From Hymenochaete sp. R1 (Eukaryota > Basidiomycota > Agaricomycetes > Hymenochaetales > Hymenochaetaceae), in assembly GCA_019400425.1 (NCBI GenBank), contig JAFREE010000067.1, forward strand, positions 1-64,000: a DNA stretch of 64,000 nt, given 5' to 3'. Within the stretch, counting starts at the first letter, position 1; every line of letters starts with the position of its first letter. Under the pieces are notes generated by a model that made no database searches, had not been told where the DNA came from, and saw nothing but the letters and a program-made list of their open reading frames with translations. Of the stretch, positions 44,715 to 58,021 are shown piece after piece. The translations under genes were made by a program, and so were the position numbers.

Positions 44715-47700
44715 ATGTCCGACGGAACGCCAGCTCCAGCCATGAACGGCCATGTAAACGGTACTACTGTAGATGCAGCTGGGCGTCTGCAAGTCATTGA
44801 CGACCAAAAAACATTCACGTCAGTGGCTTTCTCTCTCCTTCCTCTTCAGCACGCGTTCGGTTTCGTTTCGTTGGCGGCGCGTGGCTAGCCATAGCTGAAG
44901 GTGATACTCATGCTTTCATGTTGGCTTCAGGAACGAACTCGCTACGCAGATTGAACGCTGGGAGCTGAAAGACTCTGGGTTTGACTATGATATTGTCTCT
45001 GTATTTGGGTCGCAGTCGACTGGCAAAAGTATGTCTTCGCCTCTCTCACTTTCCTCCGAAAGTACAATATTGGGAAGAAATGGTAGTTGATTCGCCATGT
45101 CAATTATGCAGGCACACTCCTCAACCGGCTCTTTGGTACGAATTTTGACGTTATGGACGAGACGAAGCGCCAGCAAACAACTAAAGGTGCGTTTTGTGGA
45201 ATTTAACTCTGTATGACGTTGAATGCAACTCACACGGAACCATCTGAAGGCATTTGGATGTGCCGAGGGAAGGAAATGAACGTCATGGTTATGGACGTAG
45301 AAGGCACAGACGGCCGGGAGCGTGGAGAAGACCAAGACTTCGAGCGCAAGTCTGCGCTCTTCTCTCTCGCATCCTCCGAGGTCCTCCTCATTAATCTCTG
45401 GGAGCACCAAGTTGGTCTCTACCAAGGTGCAAACATGGGTCTCCTCAAGACCGTATTCGAAGTGAACTTGGGCCTCTTCGGCAAGGCGAATGAAAACACG
45501 AACCAAAGAACGCTGCTCTTGTTTGTGATTCGGGACCATATTGGGACGACGCCATTGGCGAACTTGGCGACAACGTTGGAGACGGACCTCATTCGGATAT
45601 GGGAGAGTCTGTTGAAGCCGGAGGGCCTGGAAGATTGCAAGCTGTCGGACTTCTTTGATCTCAGCTTCACAACGCTACCGCATAAGATCCTCGCTGCCGA
45701 TAAATTTGAGAGTGAGGTAAGGGATTTACGGAAGAGATTTGTGGATAAGGCGAATGAAGGTTACGTCTTCAAACCTGCGTATCATAAACGTATTCCGGCG
45801 GATGGTGTAGCTATGTACATGGAAGGCATCTGGGTAAGTGATTTGTATTCTATAAATAACCAAATATTCATTCAAAGTTCTAGGAACAAGTGCAATCGAA
45901 TAAAGACCTTGATTTACCGACACAGCAAGAATTACTAGCGCAGTTCCGTTGTGATGAGATTGCAAGCGCTGCTTTGGTGGAATTCAACGACCAAGCCAAG
46001 TCTCAGCGTCGACCCGTTGAGGCAGGTAAAGTCGTGGAAGGATTGGGCAGCATGATGCGTCAGTGGAAGAAGATTACATTGAGTACGTCCGCATAGAACG
46101 ATCGAACCCTGAGTCCGAGTTATAAATACTCTCGTAGCGCGTTTCGACAAGGATGCATCCCGGTACCACCAAGGTGTTTACCAACGGAAGCGCACCGACC
46201 TCTTGAACATCATTGACTCCGTCCTCTCATCGCTTTATCTCGGCCAACTCAAGAATCTTCACAAGTCCGTACTCGTCGCGTTCAAAAAATCGATGTTGGA
46301 CGGAATGAAGGTGGATGGGTACAATTTTGCGGATGTTTGTGACAAAGCGAGGGAAACGTGCGAGAAGAGGTTCGTTGACGGTGCGACAGAGGCAAAGCTG
46401 GAAGATACCGATTGGGTGTGGGAAGATGAGCTAGAGCTACTCCGCGAAGAGATTGGTTCCGTAGCTGACCAGTGTCGGGCGGATGAGACGAAGAAGATGG
46501 TTAACCAAACTGAGGTAAGCTAAAAAGGTGATAATTGATCCCGTTGATAACTTACCTTTATCAGCGTAACTTCCGAAAAGCGATTGCAGAGCCCATCGAG
46601 CTGCACCTCAATTCTGCATCACCCGATATGTGGGATAAAGTGCTTACCGCGTTCCGGCAATTACTCGACAAATCTGAGAGTGCATATCTGAGCAAGGCAC
46701 GGAGTGAGTTCACAACGAAACAGAAAGGGATTTGGACTAACAGGCCTTATTATAGGCTTCAACTGTACGGAGGAAGAAAACGCCAAGTCATTAGCTGTCT
46801 TACGCAAGCGATCATGGCTCGCGTTCCGCGCAAAGATCGATGAACAGACCGCTGACACCGTGATTCTCAGCAAGCTACGGACGCACTTCGAAGAGCGCTT
46901 CAGGTATGACGAGCACGGTGTCCCACGCGTGTGGAAGCCGGAAGACGATATCGATAGCACATTCAAGAAAGCAAGGGACGGTACAATTGAACTCATCCCT
47001 CTCTTCGCGAAGATCAAGCCCCAAGATCCATCACTCGTATACGAACTCCCCGAAGACGCCGCCAACGCCGCCATCGACGACTCACAAGTTCAAAATGGGG
47101 ACGACGCGTTCGACTTTGATACAACACTGACAATTCTGCCTGAGACAAAAGTGCTGGACATTTCGTCTCGGTTCAAGAAGGACGTGGATGCGTACTATGT
47201 TGAGGCGAAGAGGTCAATGGTGTCGAGTATTGCGCAGATTCCGACGTGGATGTATGGTGTGCTTGTCGTCCTTGGGTGGAACGAGGCGATGGTGGTTCTC
47301 TTCAACCCCGTTTATTTCGCTTTCATGTGTTGCGCAGTCGTGACGACGTAAGCTTTTCAAGGACCATCTAATCGTATTCTTTTTATTAACGACCTTGCCG
47401 ATCTTCAGATACGTGATTTTTAAACTTGGCCTCGCAGGCCCTATACTCAACGTCATGAAAACAATGACCAACGAGGTAAGTCTATCGTTCAAACGCTGCT
47501 TCACTCTCACTTCTTCTACTCACTTACACCCTCACTCCTCACCCAGGTCCAACATCAAGCCACTGAGCGATTACGGCAGCACTTCTCCGGGCCACAGCTT
47601 ACGGAGCCCATTAGGAACGGGACGCAGTACGCAGCGGACGAAGCAATTTCTTACAGCGAAGATGCTTCTGACGGGAGCTTCGGTTCGGATTTACGGAGTC

Positions 47701-47720
47701 GGAAGGCTCAGCCTATGTAA
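44715..47720 (+). CDS. SEY1: SEY1, atlastin-like ER membrane-fusion GTPase
   Basis: Dynamin-type GTPase that fuses ER tubules, about 800 aa, in about ten exons. The start [16 protein letters not shown] is the first ATG of the frame. GTPase motifs are [20 protein letters not shown] (P-loop), [20 protein letters not shown] (G3) and [12 protein letters not shown] (RD motif). A long helical-bundle stalk follows ([19 protein letters not shown] onward). Two hydrophobic segments close to the C terminus ([18 protein letters not shown] and [16 protein letters not shown]) form the ER membrane hairpin. A cytosolic tail includes a Gln/Arg-rich amphipathic segment. Length and order match the RHD3/Sey1 family. 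Confidence 0.95.
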
Positions 47721-48395
47721 ACTTACAAATGATTGCGAACGGTGTGAAAGTTGATGAGGTTTTGAGGAGGATTGTGTTTTGTTTCATCATTGTTTGTTCT
47801 TTGCTCACTGGTAGACTGGTTTGGATGGAGATGGAGGAGTCCTGCTTGGTTAGGCTATGAAGAGCATGTGTTGCGAAGAGGCCCCTGGAAGTACTATAAT
47901 ACCTACCTATCCGTTCACAATATCGTAATATAAACGTTTTCTCACATTGTTTCACATTGGAGTTTCCGAGCTTCTTGACCCCGCACCCATTCAAGGATGT
48001 TATGCGAAGAAAGGAAGTGGATGGGGACGGTTATGAGAGTCAAGTGAGACGAACGCTTCGTGCCTCGTGTGTGGTGGGTTGCCTCTGGAATCTATCTATC
48101 ACCTTGGTTCTCAATTCGCAATGCAGCTCATTTGCGTCGCATCATATACGTTTCGTATAATTTCTCTATAGCAGGGTATACTCTTTGGCATGGATCTTTA
48201 GAAATTTGATAGAGTAGCAGTAATAAGTCTCGAAGAAGACAATACATGTACATGTACATATTGATTGGACAGTAGGATAGAAAATGGGTGCACGGTAAAT
48301 TGGAGACGCTGGCTATGCTAATCTTCCGATAAAGTTTCTAAACAACGAAAAGGAAAACCCTGCGAACTATGAATACCCAAAACAAAATAAAAATG
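47721..48395. other. Convergent 3' region, SEY1 / BTB gene
   Basis: No gene seen. AT-rich flank. Confidence 0.4.
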
Positions 48396-49132
48396 CTAAC
48401 TATGTCTCCTATCCCGCATTGTGAGAATTTTCATAGCATCACCCGCGAGAAGTCGCAATTCTGGATCTGTCAGATAGTCCTTTCTACGGATCAAACGCCG
48501 GGAACATTCCTGGTACCAGTCTGGTATGTCGTACAAGCGAGCGATGTGGATTCTCAAGGCATCTTCATGACGTCCAAGGTCCATCCTGCTCAACTGCTCA
48601 ATGACGAATTGCCGGACATCTTGGAATCTCCACATATTTGCCAATCTCAATATCGTCAGCAGGTCTTCGGTCGATGATTCGGATGTCTTGGTGTACGAGC
48701 TGTTGTTGACATTAGAAGTCAGATCCGGAAAATGGACATCTCAAAATGCGAGCGCACCGTTTCTGTAAAAACCGCAAAAAGATCCTGAACTCGTTGACCT
48801 GGACACCCTCCAGGCGTAAAGGATTCATTCCGCTTGAACCATCATATGAGCCATCTGGAGGTAAAGGAAGGCTGAACATGTCTTGGAAGATCTTAGACTC
48901 CTTCTGAAACACCGTACGATCCACTTCAAAGAGCGCGTCTCCGACCTTAAAAACATTCATGATTCTCGGCTCAGATGCGACCGACGTAAAGAACACGCCG
49001 AAAAAGCACCTGCACAAATAGTGTTGAGATGGAAAGCTCTTCATCCCTGCGAATTCTAGGCCGTTTCTTGGGTTCTTGAAGTTCTTCTAAAGGGCGTTTA
49101 TGACGACTCGGATTTGGAAGAGGTACTGCCAT
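48396..49132 (-). CDS. BTB/POZ domain protein (about 210 aa)
   Basis: Probable protein-protein interaction module, of the small BTB type that is highly expanded in agaricomycetes. The first exon (start 49132) encodes a basic leader (NPSRHKRPLEELQEPKKRPR). Exon 2 holds the BTB core (MNVFKVGDALFEVDRTVFQK, ESKIFQDMFSLP, LRLEGVQVNEFRIFLRFL). Exon 3 (TEDLLTILRLANMWRFQDVR) continues the fold and adds a helical tail ending MRDRRHS. It is shorter than most fungal BTB proteins of this class. No target or partner can be inferred from the context. Confidence 0.82.
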
Positions 49133-49947
49133 TGCCAGTTCAGATATCCTCGTGATAAAATGTGTAAGAATAGAGTGATTGAAGGCCGAAACGAGTCCCC
49201 AGTGAGATAAGATAACAAAGCCAAGAGAGTCCGCTATTGCCAGTGAACGAGCAAGTGCATCCCCGACTCCCGAAGACGGATCAAAATGGTGTAAAAGTGA
49301 GCGCCGCCTATTTCGGTAGGCGTTTCTCACGCATACCGAGCAGCCTCGTCTCAAACTCTTTCATTTTTTCTTCCCTGCGCAAATCTTTGGTCACGAAGGC
49401 TGCGCATCTGAAGATTAGAGAGCCCAGCTGTCCCTGAACAAATCCTCTTGTCTCTGTAAAACACCTTCCATGACAGGCAGCGACGTTCACTTTTACCAGC
49501 CCCCTGTGTGATGTAACTCGGAGGTGTTAGTTCCTTCATCTGAAAAGAGAAACGGACTCTACGACATAAACCTAAATATATAAACCCGAATAACATTTCG
49601 ACTTGTGCGCAGAATCGTAGACAGACATCATACATGATATGTAGAAGATTGGTGCAATGGCATCCAAAGCAGAGATAGCGCAAAAAAGTGATAGAAATAG
49701 CTAAACAAGAAAAAAATGAAGACGGAGTAAAGTCATGTAGTAGTTAGCCACTTCTTCCTATTCCCAAACGCATATACAAGAAAACGAAGAGGGAATGTAG
49801 TGAAAAGTATTCCTTTCATCCACATTACGATATGCATTGAAGCTTAATAAACCCTTGCCAACTCTCAAGATTTCCGGAGAAACGAAACCATGCGAAACCA
49901 ACCAAGAAAAAGAATCAAGAACAAAAGTGTAAAAAAAAATCAGTATT
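49133..49947. other. Spacer between the BTB gene and the Zn2Cys6 gene
   Basis: Open frames up to 110 codons on the minus strand (49351-49683) but nothing recognisable. Promoter of the BTB gene and 3' flank of the transcription factor. Confidence 0.4.
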
Positions 49948-52900
49948 TCACGAACGCGGACCCCTTCCCTCATCTTGCAAATAGTGCAAGATATTATAAT
50001 AAACAGGCCCAGGGCCAGGATCGGAACCTCCCCCACCACCCGGCCCACCCGAACCTGGCGCCTGATCACCCGAATGAGGGTTCACTTGACTCTGCGCCTG
50101 AGCGTGCGCGTAAAAGTCCGAGTACGACGTGCCCCCTCCCCCAGTCGCACTCCTAGGGCCGTCCGCACCGCCGGAAGCGGAAGCGTTCAGGTGGGAAGGG
50201 TAGACGTTCCAGTAGTAATTCTCGATTGAGAAGAGCTCGGGGGTGTGGAATCGTTGGTCTGTTGTTTCTGGTGGCGCCGCTGCTACAGTCCCGGGTCCGC
50301 TGGGAAAGGAGGAATGGCTGGGTGGACTTTGACTCTGACTCTGGCTTTGGCTTTGAGTTCGAGGTCGTGTTTGACTTTGGGTGGCGTGATGTTGATGTTG
50401 CTGGAGGTGTGGGCCGTATTGGATGTGCTGTTGGGGATGTTCGTGAGGGATGATCATCGGCGGATGCATTTCTTGCAATTGCATCTGTGCTGGTGCTGGA
50501 GGGTGTGGTGCTGGCACTGAAGGATGTTGACTTCCCAACCCAAGCCCAGACTGCGGGATCGTCGTATACGGTATCTCCGTCTTCATATTTGTGCTCGCGT
50601 GCGCTGTGCCTTCGGAAGCAGGTGGATGTACATGGTGATGAGGGTGAAGGGGAGGGTAAGGCTGAGGCTGTGACGAGGAAGACTGCTGGGGAGTAGACGA
50701 TCCTGCGGTTGTCGTCGGAGATAGCTCCTGGCTATGGGTGATGCTTTCCGTTGCGGCTTGAACAACTGTTTATGAAAATCAAGATGATAAGGGAGGAGGG
50801 GAGAGAAAGCGGGGTAGAAATGAAAAGAAGGCAAGAGGCGGGAAGTTGTTTGGCGTTGGAGCACATACAAAAAAAGAATAGAAGAATGGGAAGATAGAAA
50901 GTTAGCTCTTCTACGCGCGATCCTTTTCCAAAATATTTGAATAGTGTGAAGTTCATATACTCACAGGCGTCGAGAAGCCCCTTGTACTGCGAAGCGGTAG
51001 ACCATGTCTCCGCAAGGCCCTTATATCACAGAATAAAACATCAGAACAGACGATGACGAACAAACCTTAATCTTGAAGGATAAAATTAAAACAAACGACT
51101 CACCCTTAACCATTCAATACACTGCTCCAACCGCGGACGCGACTCCTCTCTCAGCAACTTATCGTTCAGCGTGAAATTGAACGCGTGCAGGAGTGCGGCT
51201 GTGAAGATCAGATACGCATCGTTTGGCGGAAGCTGTCGTTCATGTTTGGGTCGCAATCCGGATTAACGAGGGCACGTAAGTCGGACGTCATAAACACGCC
51301 ACGAAGGGGATGAAAAAAGAAAGGAAGGATCAGTCACATCAGTCTTAGTATGATATAAATTGAAATGGACATCCGGACTCCGCTCCTCAAGAACGGTCAT
51401 TACAGGCGCAGTACAATTCGAGAGGAGGAAAAGAAAGGAAATGGGATGTCGAAGGACGAAGTGGATTAAACACACGTACCGTGCCTATCTTCTGACCTGC
51501 AGCGAACTGCGCTAGAAGGTCGACCAGCCTGTTGGCGTGGTCCGTCGCCTTCTTGTGGTGTGCGTTGCTGACGAACGGATGGCCCGGCCGGGCACGAGAG
51601 ATGAACGGTCGGTGGACGAGGATGATCGCTACGTGGTACCACTATGAATCCTCCATCCAGTACCCAGCACAATGGACCGATCCGATCCAAAGAAAAACAC
51701 AAGAATTCGAAATATGTTTGGATTATCGTTAGTAACGCTAAATTTAAACTTCGCGGATAAACATAATTTCAAAGACCAGATAAACTTTGACAATAAAAAT
51801 TATCAAAAAATGTAGGAACCCAAGGATATTATACAGAATGAAAGCTAAAAAAAGAGGAACACGTACAGCATGACACAAGTAAAGCGACCTCGTCGGCGTC
51901 CGGTCATCTCGCCTCGGGTATTGACACTTTGGGCTCAGATTCGTCTGCCACTCCTTGAGATCACGGTCAAAATTGGTCACGAGCTGTTCCCGGCTCGCGC
52001 GCGACATGGAGGATGTAGAGGGCACGACCGTGTGCACTTCACTGAGGATCCGCTCGAAGATGCGGAAGAGGTCGACGGCAGCGTTGAATGTGGAGATTGT
52101 CTGTACGCCGATGTGATTGTTTTGTTCGTTGTTTGGATTTTTTTGTGTTCGCCGTCGTCCAAGGAATTCATTGTGACGCCGCGGATGATGGCAGGAGATG
52201 TGTGGTGTACGATCCAAAGAGCAAGGATCATGGGTCATGGGATGGCACAGAAAGGATGAAGAAGAAACCGAGGATCAGCATGGAACCGGAGTCTATCAGA
52301 TGATAGAAAAAAATATGAAGATGAAAATGGTAGAGTATAGGAAGAACAAATGTTTGAACGGTGATGATGGGCGATTGGTCACTACTGCGGAAGAACGGAG
52401 TTTCAAAAACCAGCCTCAAAGAAGCCCATCGCACGGAGATGATGTGATTTTGAGACCAAAGAAAGGGTACCATCCACAAAAAGTCAAGGACTTGATCCGA
52501 CAGACCAGTATCGAAGCAAAGAAAGAGGATGCCAAACGCGAACAAAAAAAGAGGAGATGATCGTTACCACTCACATGTAACCAAACAGGCTCGGACTGCG
52601 ACGCGGACGGATGCACGAGCGCCTCGTACTCCTCTGCCTGGCCCTCCTGGAGACGGACCGGATCGCAGTGCACCATACGTATAAGTACGGGCCTGCCCAT
52701 CTCGCATGCCAGCACTTTCTCGTACACGTAGATATTCCAGAAGACGCGTACGCGCCTCTCGTGCTCGACCGTCGAGAACCCGCTTGTGGACTTGTGGAGG
52801 CCAAGGTCGAGGGCCATCATTGCTGCTACGCCTGAGGTTGGTGCGAATGTGTGAGTGCCCTCCATCTGTGTCGTTTTATCGCTCACTTACCACTGCGGAT

Positions 52901-54540
52901 CCACGCTTGTCGCTGGTTACCCTGTCCGTGGTAGTACAAACTCAACAAGAACAACGCCGTGCACGTATTGACTACAGAAAAGCCAGGTCAAGCCACATAT
53001 TTAGCATAGAACATCAATCTCTCAAATGGAAACGCACTATCAGACCGGTAATTTCCTTCCATTTGAAGTTCTTCTTCCGCAGTCTGTCGGAACTGCTCTC
53101 CAGCAGTGTAACTGAGCTCGGGCGAGGGGCATAGACGCGCCGCGAGGGCAAACATCGAGTACAAGAGTCCCAACGGGACTTCCTCGTAGATACGAAATAT
53201 GGACACATTGTCTAATGCTGGTTTGTACAGGATGGGCCAGTGCTAGACGAGGTATATGCGTCAATGATGATAGCTTGTCAAGAGGGGGTGAGGGGGAAGG
53301 TAACGACTTACAGGATGGATGGATGTCCAATAGGTCTTCCACAGGATCTCGATGTCCTTTGGTTCAGGCTGGTACACCATCCTCGGCCTCCTGATAATCG
53401 GCATGCTCGCCGCACCCTCTTTGATCGCCCAAGGCGAGTACTTCTCCATACCCAGTCTCTCACTATCAGACACAGGCGTAAGCGGCCCATCCGGATGACC
53501 GACCATCCCTGCGCCATGCTGATCTCCACCACCTCCGTTGTTACCGCTGTTATTGTTGTTGGTGCTGTTGATGTTGCCGGTGTGCATATACCGAAGCGAA
53601 GTCGCGAGAAAAGTCATGCCGGAGGAGGAACCTTCATCTACCTCCGATTGAGAATGCTCTACTATTTTTCCAAACGGAAGAATATGGTCAGATCCTAAAT
53701 CACAATCGAAGGTGGATGAAGACTCTTTTTGGCCTTCGAGCATGGGCTTGATCGCATATACCCAGCAACTCACCTTCGCTCGTTGTCTCTTCCTGATTCC
53801 ATTCGCCTTTAGGGCTGGGCCTATAGATATTGTGCACGCCAGAGCTTAACGTACTTGTACTAGACGGACGGCCGAGCGTCGACGAAGAAACGGAGGCGCC
53901 GGCGGTCGAAGCGCGTCCGTAAGACTGGCTGCTGCCGGATGCTGACCCTCTGTCTCTGTACGCGTCTGGCTCGCCTCCAAGCCCTAGATCGCATGGGCCG
54001 CTGCCAAAGATGGCTTTGTGAAGCTCTCGGAGGACGACATGATCGCCGTAGGCGAGTTGGAGAGATTGAAGTTGTTCACGGATCTTTGCGATCTTGGGCG
54101 TGAGACTGGCGGGGTCTGCGACGCCTCGACGGTAGCCCTTTGGCGGGCCTCGTCGAGAAGGGACTGTCGAATATCATGTTGATAGTTGTAGATAGAATGA
54201 TACAATGCAATTACCCACTTTCTGAATAACTACAGCCGTTCGTTGTACCTTGGGAGGCACACGTCCCGCAGGGCTGCTGTCCATCGCATTTCCTTCGTGA
54301 TTTGGCACAAGCCAGACAAGCCTAAGGAATGAAATAGAATGATAAGCGACAGTGAGCGACGTCGATGACAAAGAAGCGACAGACCTTTGTGACACGCTGT
54401 GCGTCGGAGACGGGTAGAGGTAGGTTGGGGAGACGGATGAAGAGGATTAGGCGGGATGGGGAGATAAGCGGCTAAACAGGGCAGACCTTGCGCTTAAAAG
54501 TCGAGGGCCTGTCCGCCTGCGGGTCGGACTGGACGTCCAT
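49948..54540 (-). CDS. Zn(II)2Cys6 transcription factor with fungal-specific TF domain
   Basis: Nuclear regulator of roughly 1,000 aa, split into many exons. It starts MDVQSDPQADRPSTFKRK at 54540. A 12-nt exon supplies RVTK. Then comes the zinc cluster ACLACAKSRRKCDGQQPCG with six Cys (last Cys in TTNGCSYSE), followed by EIPSRRGPPKGY and a helical dimerisation segment (KIAKIREQLQSLQLAYGDHV). After a Ser/Asn/Gly-rich stretch the middle homology region follows: VYPILYKPALDNVSIFRIYE, PLGLLYSMFALAARLCP, ALDLGLHKS, RRVRVFWNIYVYEKVLACEM, GRPVLI. The C terminus is very rich in Gln, Ser, Pro and His, with (SQ)n repeats, as in activation domains. Family resemblance is to XlnR-like regulators, but the target is unknown. 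Confidence 0.88.
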
Positions 54541-55641
54541 TATAACCGCAAGGGAGGCTAGCAGATGACCGAGACGGGCACGGGGCAGAGAGGATTAGCG
54601 CTAGGGGATGTCGTTGACGATGAGGAGGGGGTGGGAGGACGTCGTCGCCGTCGGTGGTAAAGAAGGGAAAAGGTGGCTTACGTTGGTTGACGAAGCGCTC
54701 ATCTGGTCATCCCTTTTCTTTTCTATTCTCTACATCCCTCCCTGAGTGAGTCTCTCCTCGTCGTCGCGCTCTCTTCTCACTCTCATCATCATCCGTCAAT
54801 TCATCACTGTTCTCAATTCTCACAAGGTCACAAGCGTGTACCACGCAGCCAACAAACACAAACATTATTTTAATTTATTTTAGATAAAGGACCTTCTTCA
54901 ATGACATCGAGGGGATGTCTTGTATGTCGGTCGTATCGTGAAGATATAACTCTGGGCTACTCTCAGCAGCTGGTGACCAAGATGACATACTTATATGAAG
55001 TCTTGTAGGTCGCCTCGAGCTTTTGTGCGTCATTTCTATCTTGGTTTTTATCATAAGGGGAGGGTTCCTTCTCAATGGCGCCTGGAACGATGTGCCGCTG
55101 CACCCTCATTCACAGGAGCATTCACCACCCTGTGGCACTTGTATCCAGCTGCGCGCTAAGTCGGTGTTCAATTTGCTTGCATCCTGGCTATTAATTTTGA
55201 TTGACAATGAAATGTTTAAATGCCGAGGTCATGCATTTAGCCTCACCTCGCAAAAAAATAACCCTGATTGATTTCAGCGGTTTGAGGGCAGTTTCGAGCA
55301 TTGATTGACTTTGTATACAAGTTGAGGCTGAGACTAGTACTGTGATGTACTGCTCAGGAGATATGCTGCTAATCCGCTAGCCTTGGAGGAGATCCGACCC
55401 CCGACTCCGATTCCGAGAAAGTCGGAAAAACGCGTCTCCGGGCCGAGATAGCCGAGACGCGTGCGACCACGTGATAATCTGTGGTATGGTTGTCCCAAAG
55501 AGTCACGAGAATCTAGAAAGTCATCTTATCCGTCTGTCTGTCCTCTTTGACCCTTCCCTCTCACTCTCACCCTCACTCCTACCACCTTCATATCTTCTCT
55601 TCATTCACTGCCATCGTCGACTTATCAAGGACACGCCGCTC
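54541..55641. promoter_or_regulatory. Long divergent promoter, Zn2Cys6 gene / Ser-Pro-rich gene
   Basis: About 1.1 kb without a gene. It contains pyrimidine-rich tracts on both sides (54700-54800 and 55550-55620). Confidence 0.4.
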
Positions 55642-58021
55642 ATGGTACGAACACCTCAGCTGCCCCTCAAGTACAGAAGAAAAGGCTGCCCATCGTCACC
55701 CATCGAAAGTCCTGTCCTCGAACTTGAGCTCGACATCGAGACTCACTCGTCCCCGATGTCTCCCATCTCATCCTCTTGCTCTAACTCTGGTGACATATAC
55801 TATGGAAGCTATATTCCTCGATCCCCTACCTTCTGCTCATCGTCCTCTTCTGCTGCTCCGAGCAGCCCCATGAGGGCTCTCTACACTCCCGAACCGCCCT
55901 CATCGCCTATAGTAGAACCACACATCGCATCGAGTCCAAGGTCATTCTGGGAAGTTGCAGTCAATTACGGCCCAGACCTCCCTCACAAGATCCGCGCCAA
56001 GCCCTTGTACCACCGACAGCAGCAGCAATCATCCCGAGGTCACCGGTCCATGGGCAATCGGTACCTATCGCATTCAGAGAGCGTCTCGCGCTCTGGTACT
56101 CCGGCGTTCACATCCGACAAGGATGTTTTCGAGGACGTATCAGCTCAGGAGGGCGAGATGGACATTGCATCGGCTCTGCTCGACCTCAAGAAAAAAGTCC
56201 GGGTTTTGCCCCATATGGGTAAATCGCCCAGTCCAGTCGACGAAGCCAAAGAAAGTAATGGCAGCACTGGCATAGGGGAATCCACGGGCACTCCGTCATC
56301 ACTGGATGACGCGCGTGGGCATGTGAGCGGCAGCAGCAGAGTTCCGGATGCGAATTCACGCTCGGATGCGGAATCTTCGCTTTCCGTATCTAATCCCATT
56401 CCCGTTCCTGAACCCAAATCGGGCGTCGATGATGGGGGAAAGGACGAAGATGGACTCGCGCCAAAACTGGAGGAACGGACGGTTTGTGGGTCCATCGATG
56501 TGAACCAAGTATCCTATAATGATTCCGATACCTTCGCACTGGCGGTGAGTTCACTCCTAGAGAATGAACAGAAATTAGTGTTTTTAACTTTATCGCCGCC
56601 AGGTTGGCATTCTGCCTGAAATTTGCGATGAAGAAAGTGTTCCCGCTGTTCAAGTCGGTGTCGAGTATCACGTTTTGCCGACGACGGTCTTACAGGAAAC
56701 ATCCGAGGAGCATGAAGCGGACAACAATATGCAGCTCGATGACGTCGATAAGCTAAATTCGGTCTCTTCCATTACCGTCCCGGGTTCTGGACATACATTT
56801 AATGAGGTACCCTTACCATTTTCCGACTTGGCTATGTCAAAACCAGAAACGTCGGCGGTAGCACCCAAGTTCAAAGTCGATATCGTCGAATCTTCTTCTA
56901 TCGATATCGATTTTTCGGATCCGTTATCGCCCCTCTCGTCGCCTATCCTTCCCTCATCTCCCCTTACGGACGATTTCGAACTCGATCCCCTTTCCCTATC
57001 GGAACCTCCCAGCTTGTTGAAGCCCGGGGAAGCAATAACAAGTGAAGAGGAGGATGCAGGGGCTGGACCTCCGGACGCTATTTCTTCAGGAGATGGTGAG
57101 GGTGAATGCATGAGAATTGAGGCGATGGATGACATGAAGAAACCCGGCTTGCCGGTTCCTGGGCCGTCCAAGCCCCGTGCTACTTCAGTGCCGAAAGCGA
57201 AAAAGCCCAGCAGGACATCGGAAACAATTCTTGCTAAACGAAAACGGGCGGACGAGGGTCCGGCTGAAGACTGTTCACTGGGCTCTAAGAGCATAAGTGT
57301 GGAAGGCGAGAAAGAAAAGAAGGAAGGTGCAAAAGAGAAGAAACGGCGGCGTCGGTCGAAGGAGGTTGATGAGTCTGAAAATAAGGCAAGCTCGTCGACC
57401 GGCGATGTTGTACCCAAGCTGCGGAGGAAAGCGAAGAAACAAGTCCATCAAGACGGCCCAGAATCGAATTCTACTACAACCAAGAATCTCTCTCTTCGCG
57501 ATCAACAATCCCCATCGCAATCATCCTCAACTCTACCAAAGCCGTCTGACCGAACTCAAAGTCTACCTCGAACTCCATCGACCCCTAGCGATGCAGATAC
57601 GGACGCGGACGCCTCCCCTGCCGAACGCACCGAACTCGCCGGTCTCCTCGTCCAAACAATGGCCCTCGCCCGCGCCTCTTCTATGCCCCCCACCACCCTC
57701 CTCCGTACACTCCACACCACCTCCCCACACCTCACCCTCTCCCACCCAACGCGCCCCACGTCCTCCTGGCTCGCTCTCATCACCTCCATCCTCTCCTCCC
57801 ACGCTTACTTCGACAAGATCGAGAGGGAGGGCCTAGACGCGGATGATAAACCGCTGGAGTGTGAGTGGTTTTATGTTCCTGAGCGGGACGAGGATCAGGA
57901 GAGGGCGGGGTTGATGGGGGAGATGATGCCGAAGAAGAGGAGCGTTGCGAGGAGGCATAAACAGTATTTCTATAAGCCGCTTGGGAAGATCTCGAGGTGG
58001 GATCCGGAGGATGCGTTGTGA
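55642..58021 (+). CDS. Ser/Pro-rich nuclear-type protein of unknown function (773 aa)
   Basis: Two exons, 55642-56544 and 56603-58021, phase 0. I chose the ATG giving MVRTPQLPLKYRRKGCPSSP; the open frame runs further upstream but through a pyrimidine-rich leader. Most of the protein is disordered and Ser/Pro/Asp/Glu-rich. It has several Lys/Arg clusters (KEKKRRRRSKE, KLRRKAKKQ), which point to the nucleus. The last 150 residues look folded: LAGLLVQTMALARAS, then SWLALITSILSSHAYFDKIE, ECEWFYVPERDED and KQYFYKPLGKISRWDPEDAL at the very end. This C-terminal block is the only likely conserved domain. I cannot assign it to a family. Confidence 0.75.

Noticed and set aside
57556..57836. Antisense and alternate frames rich in Gly/Arg/Val or Pro/Thr in the Ser-Pro-rich gene
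   Set aside because: They arise from the biased codon composition of the real frame at 55642-58021.
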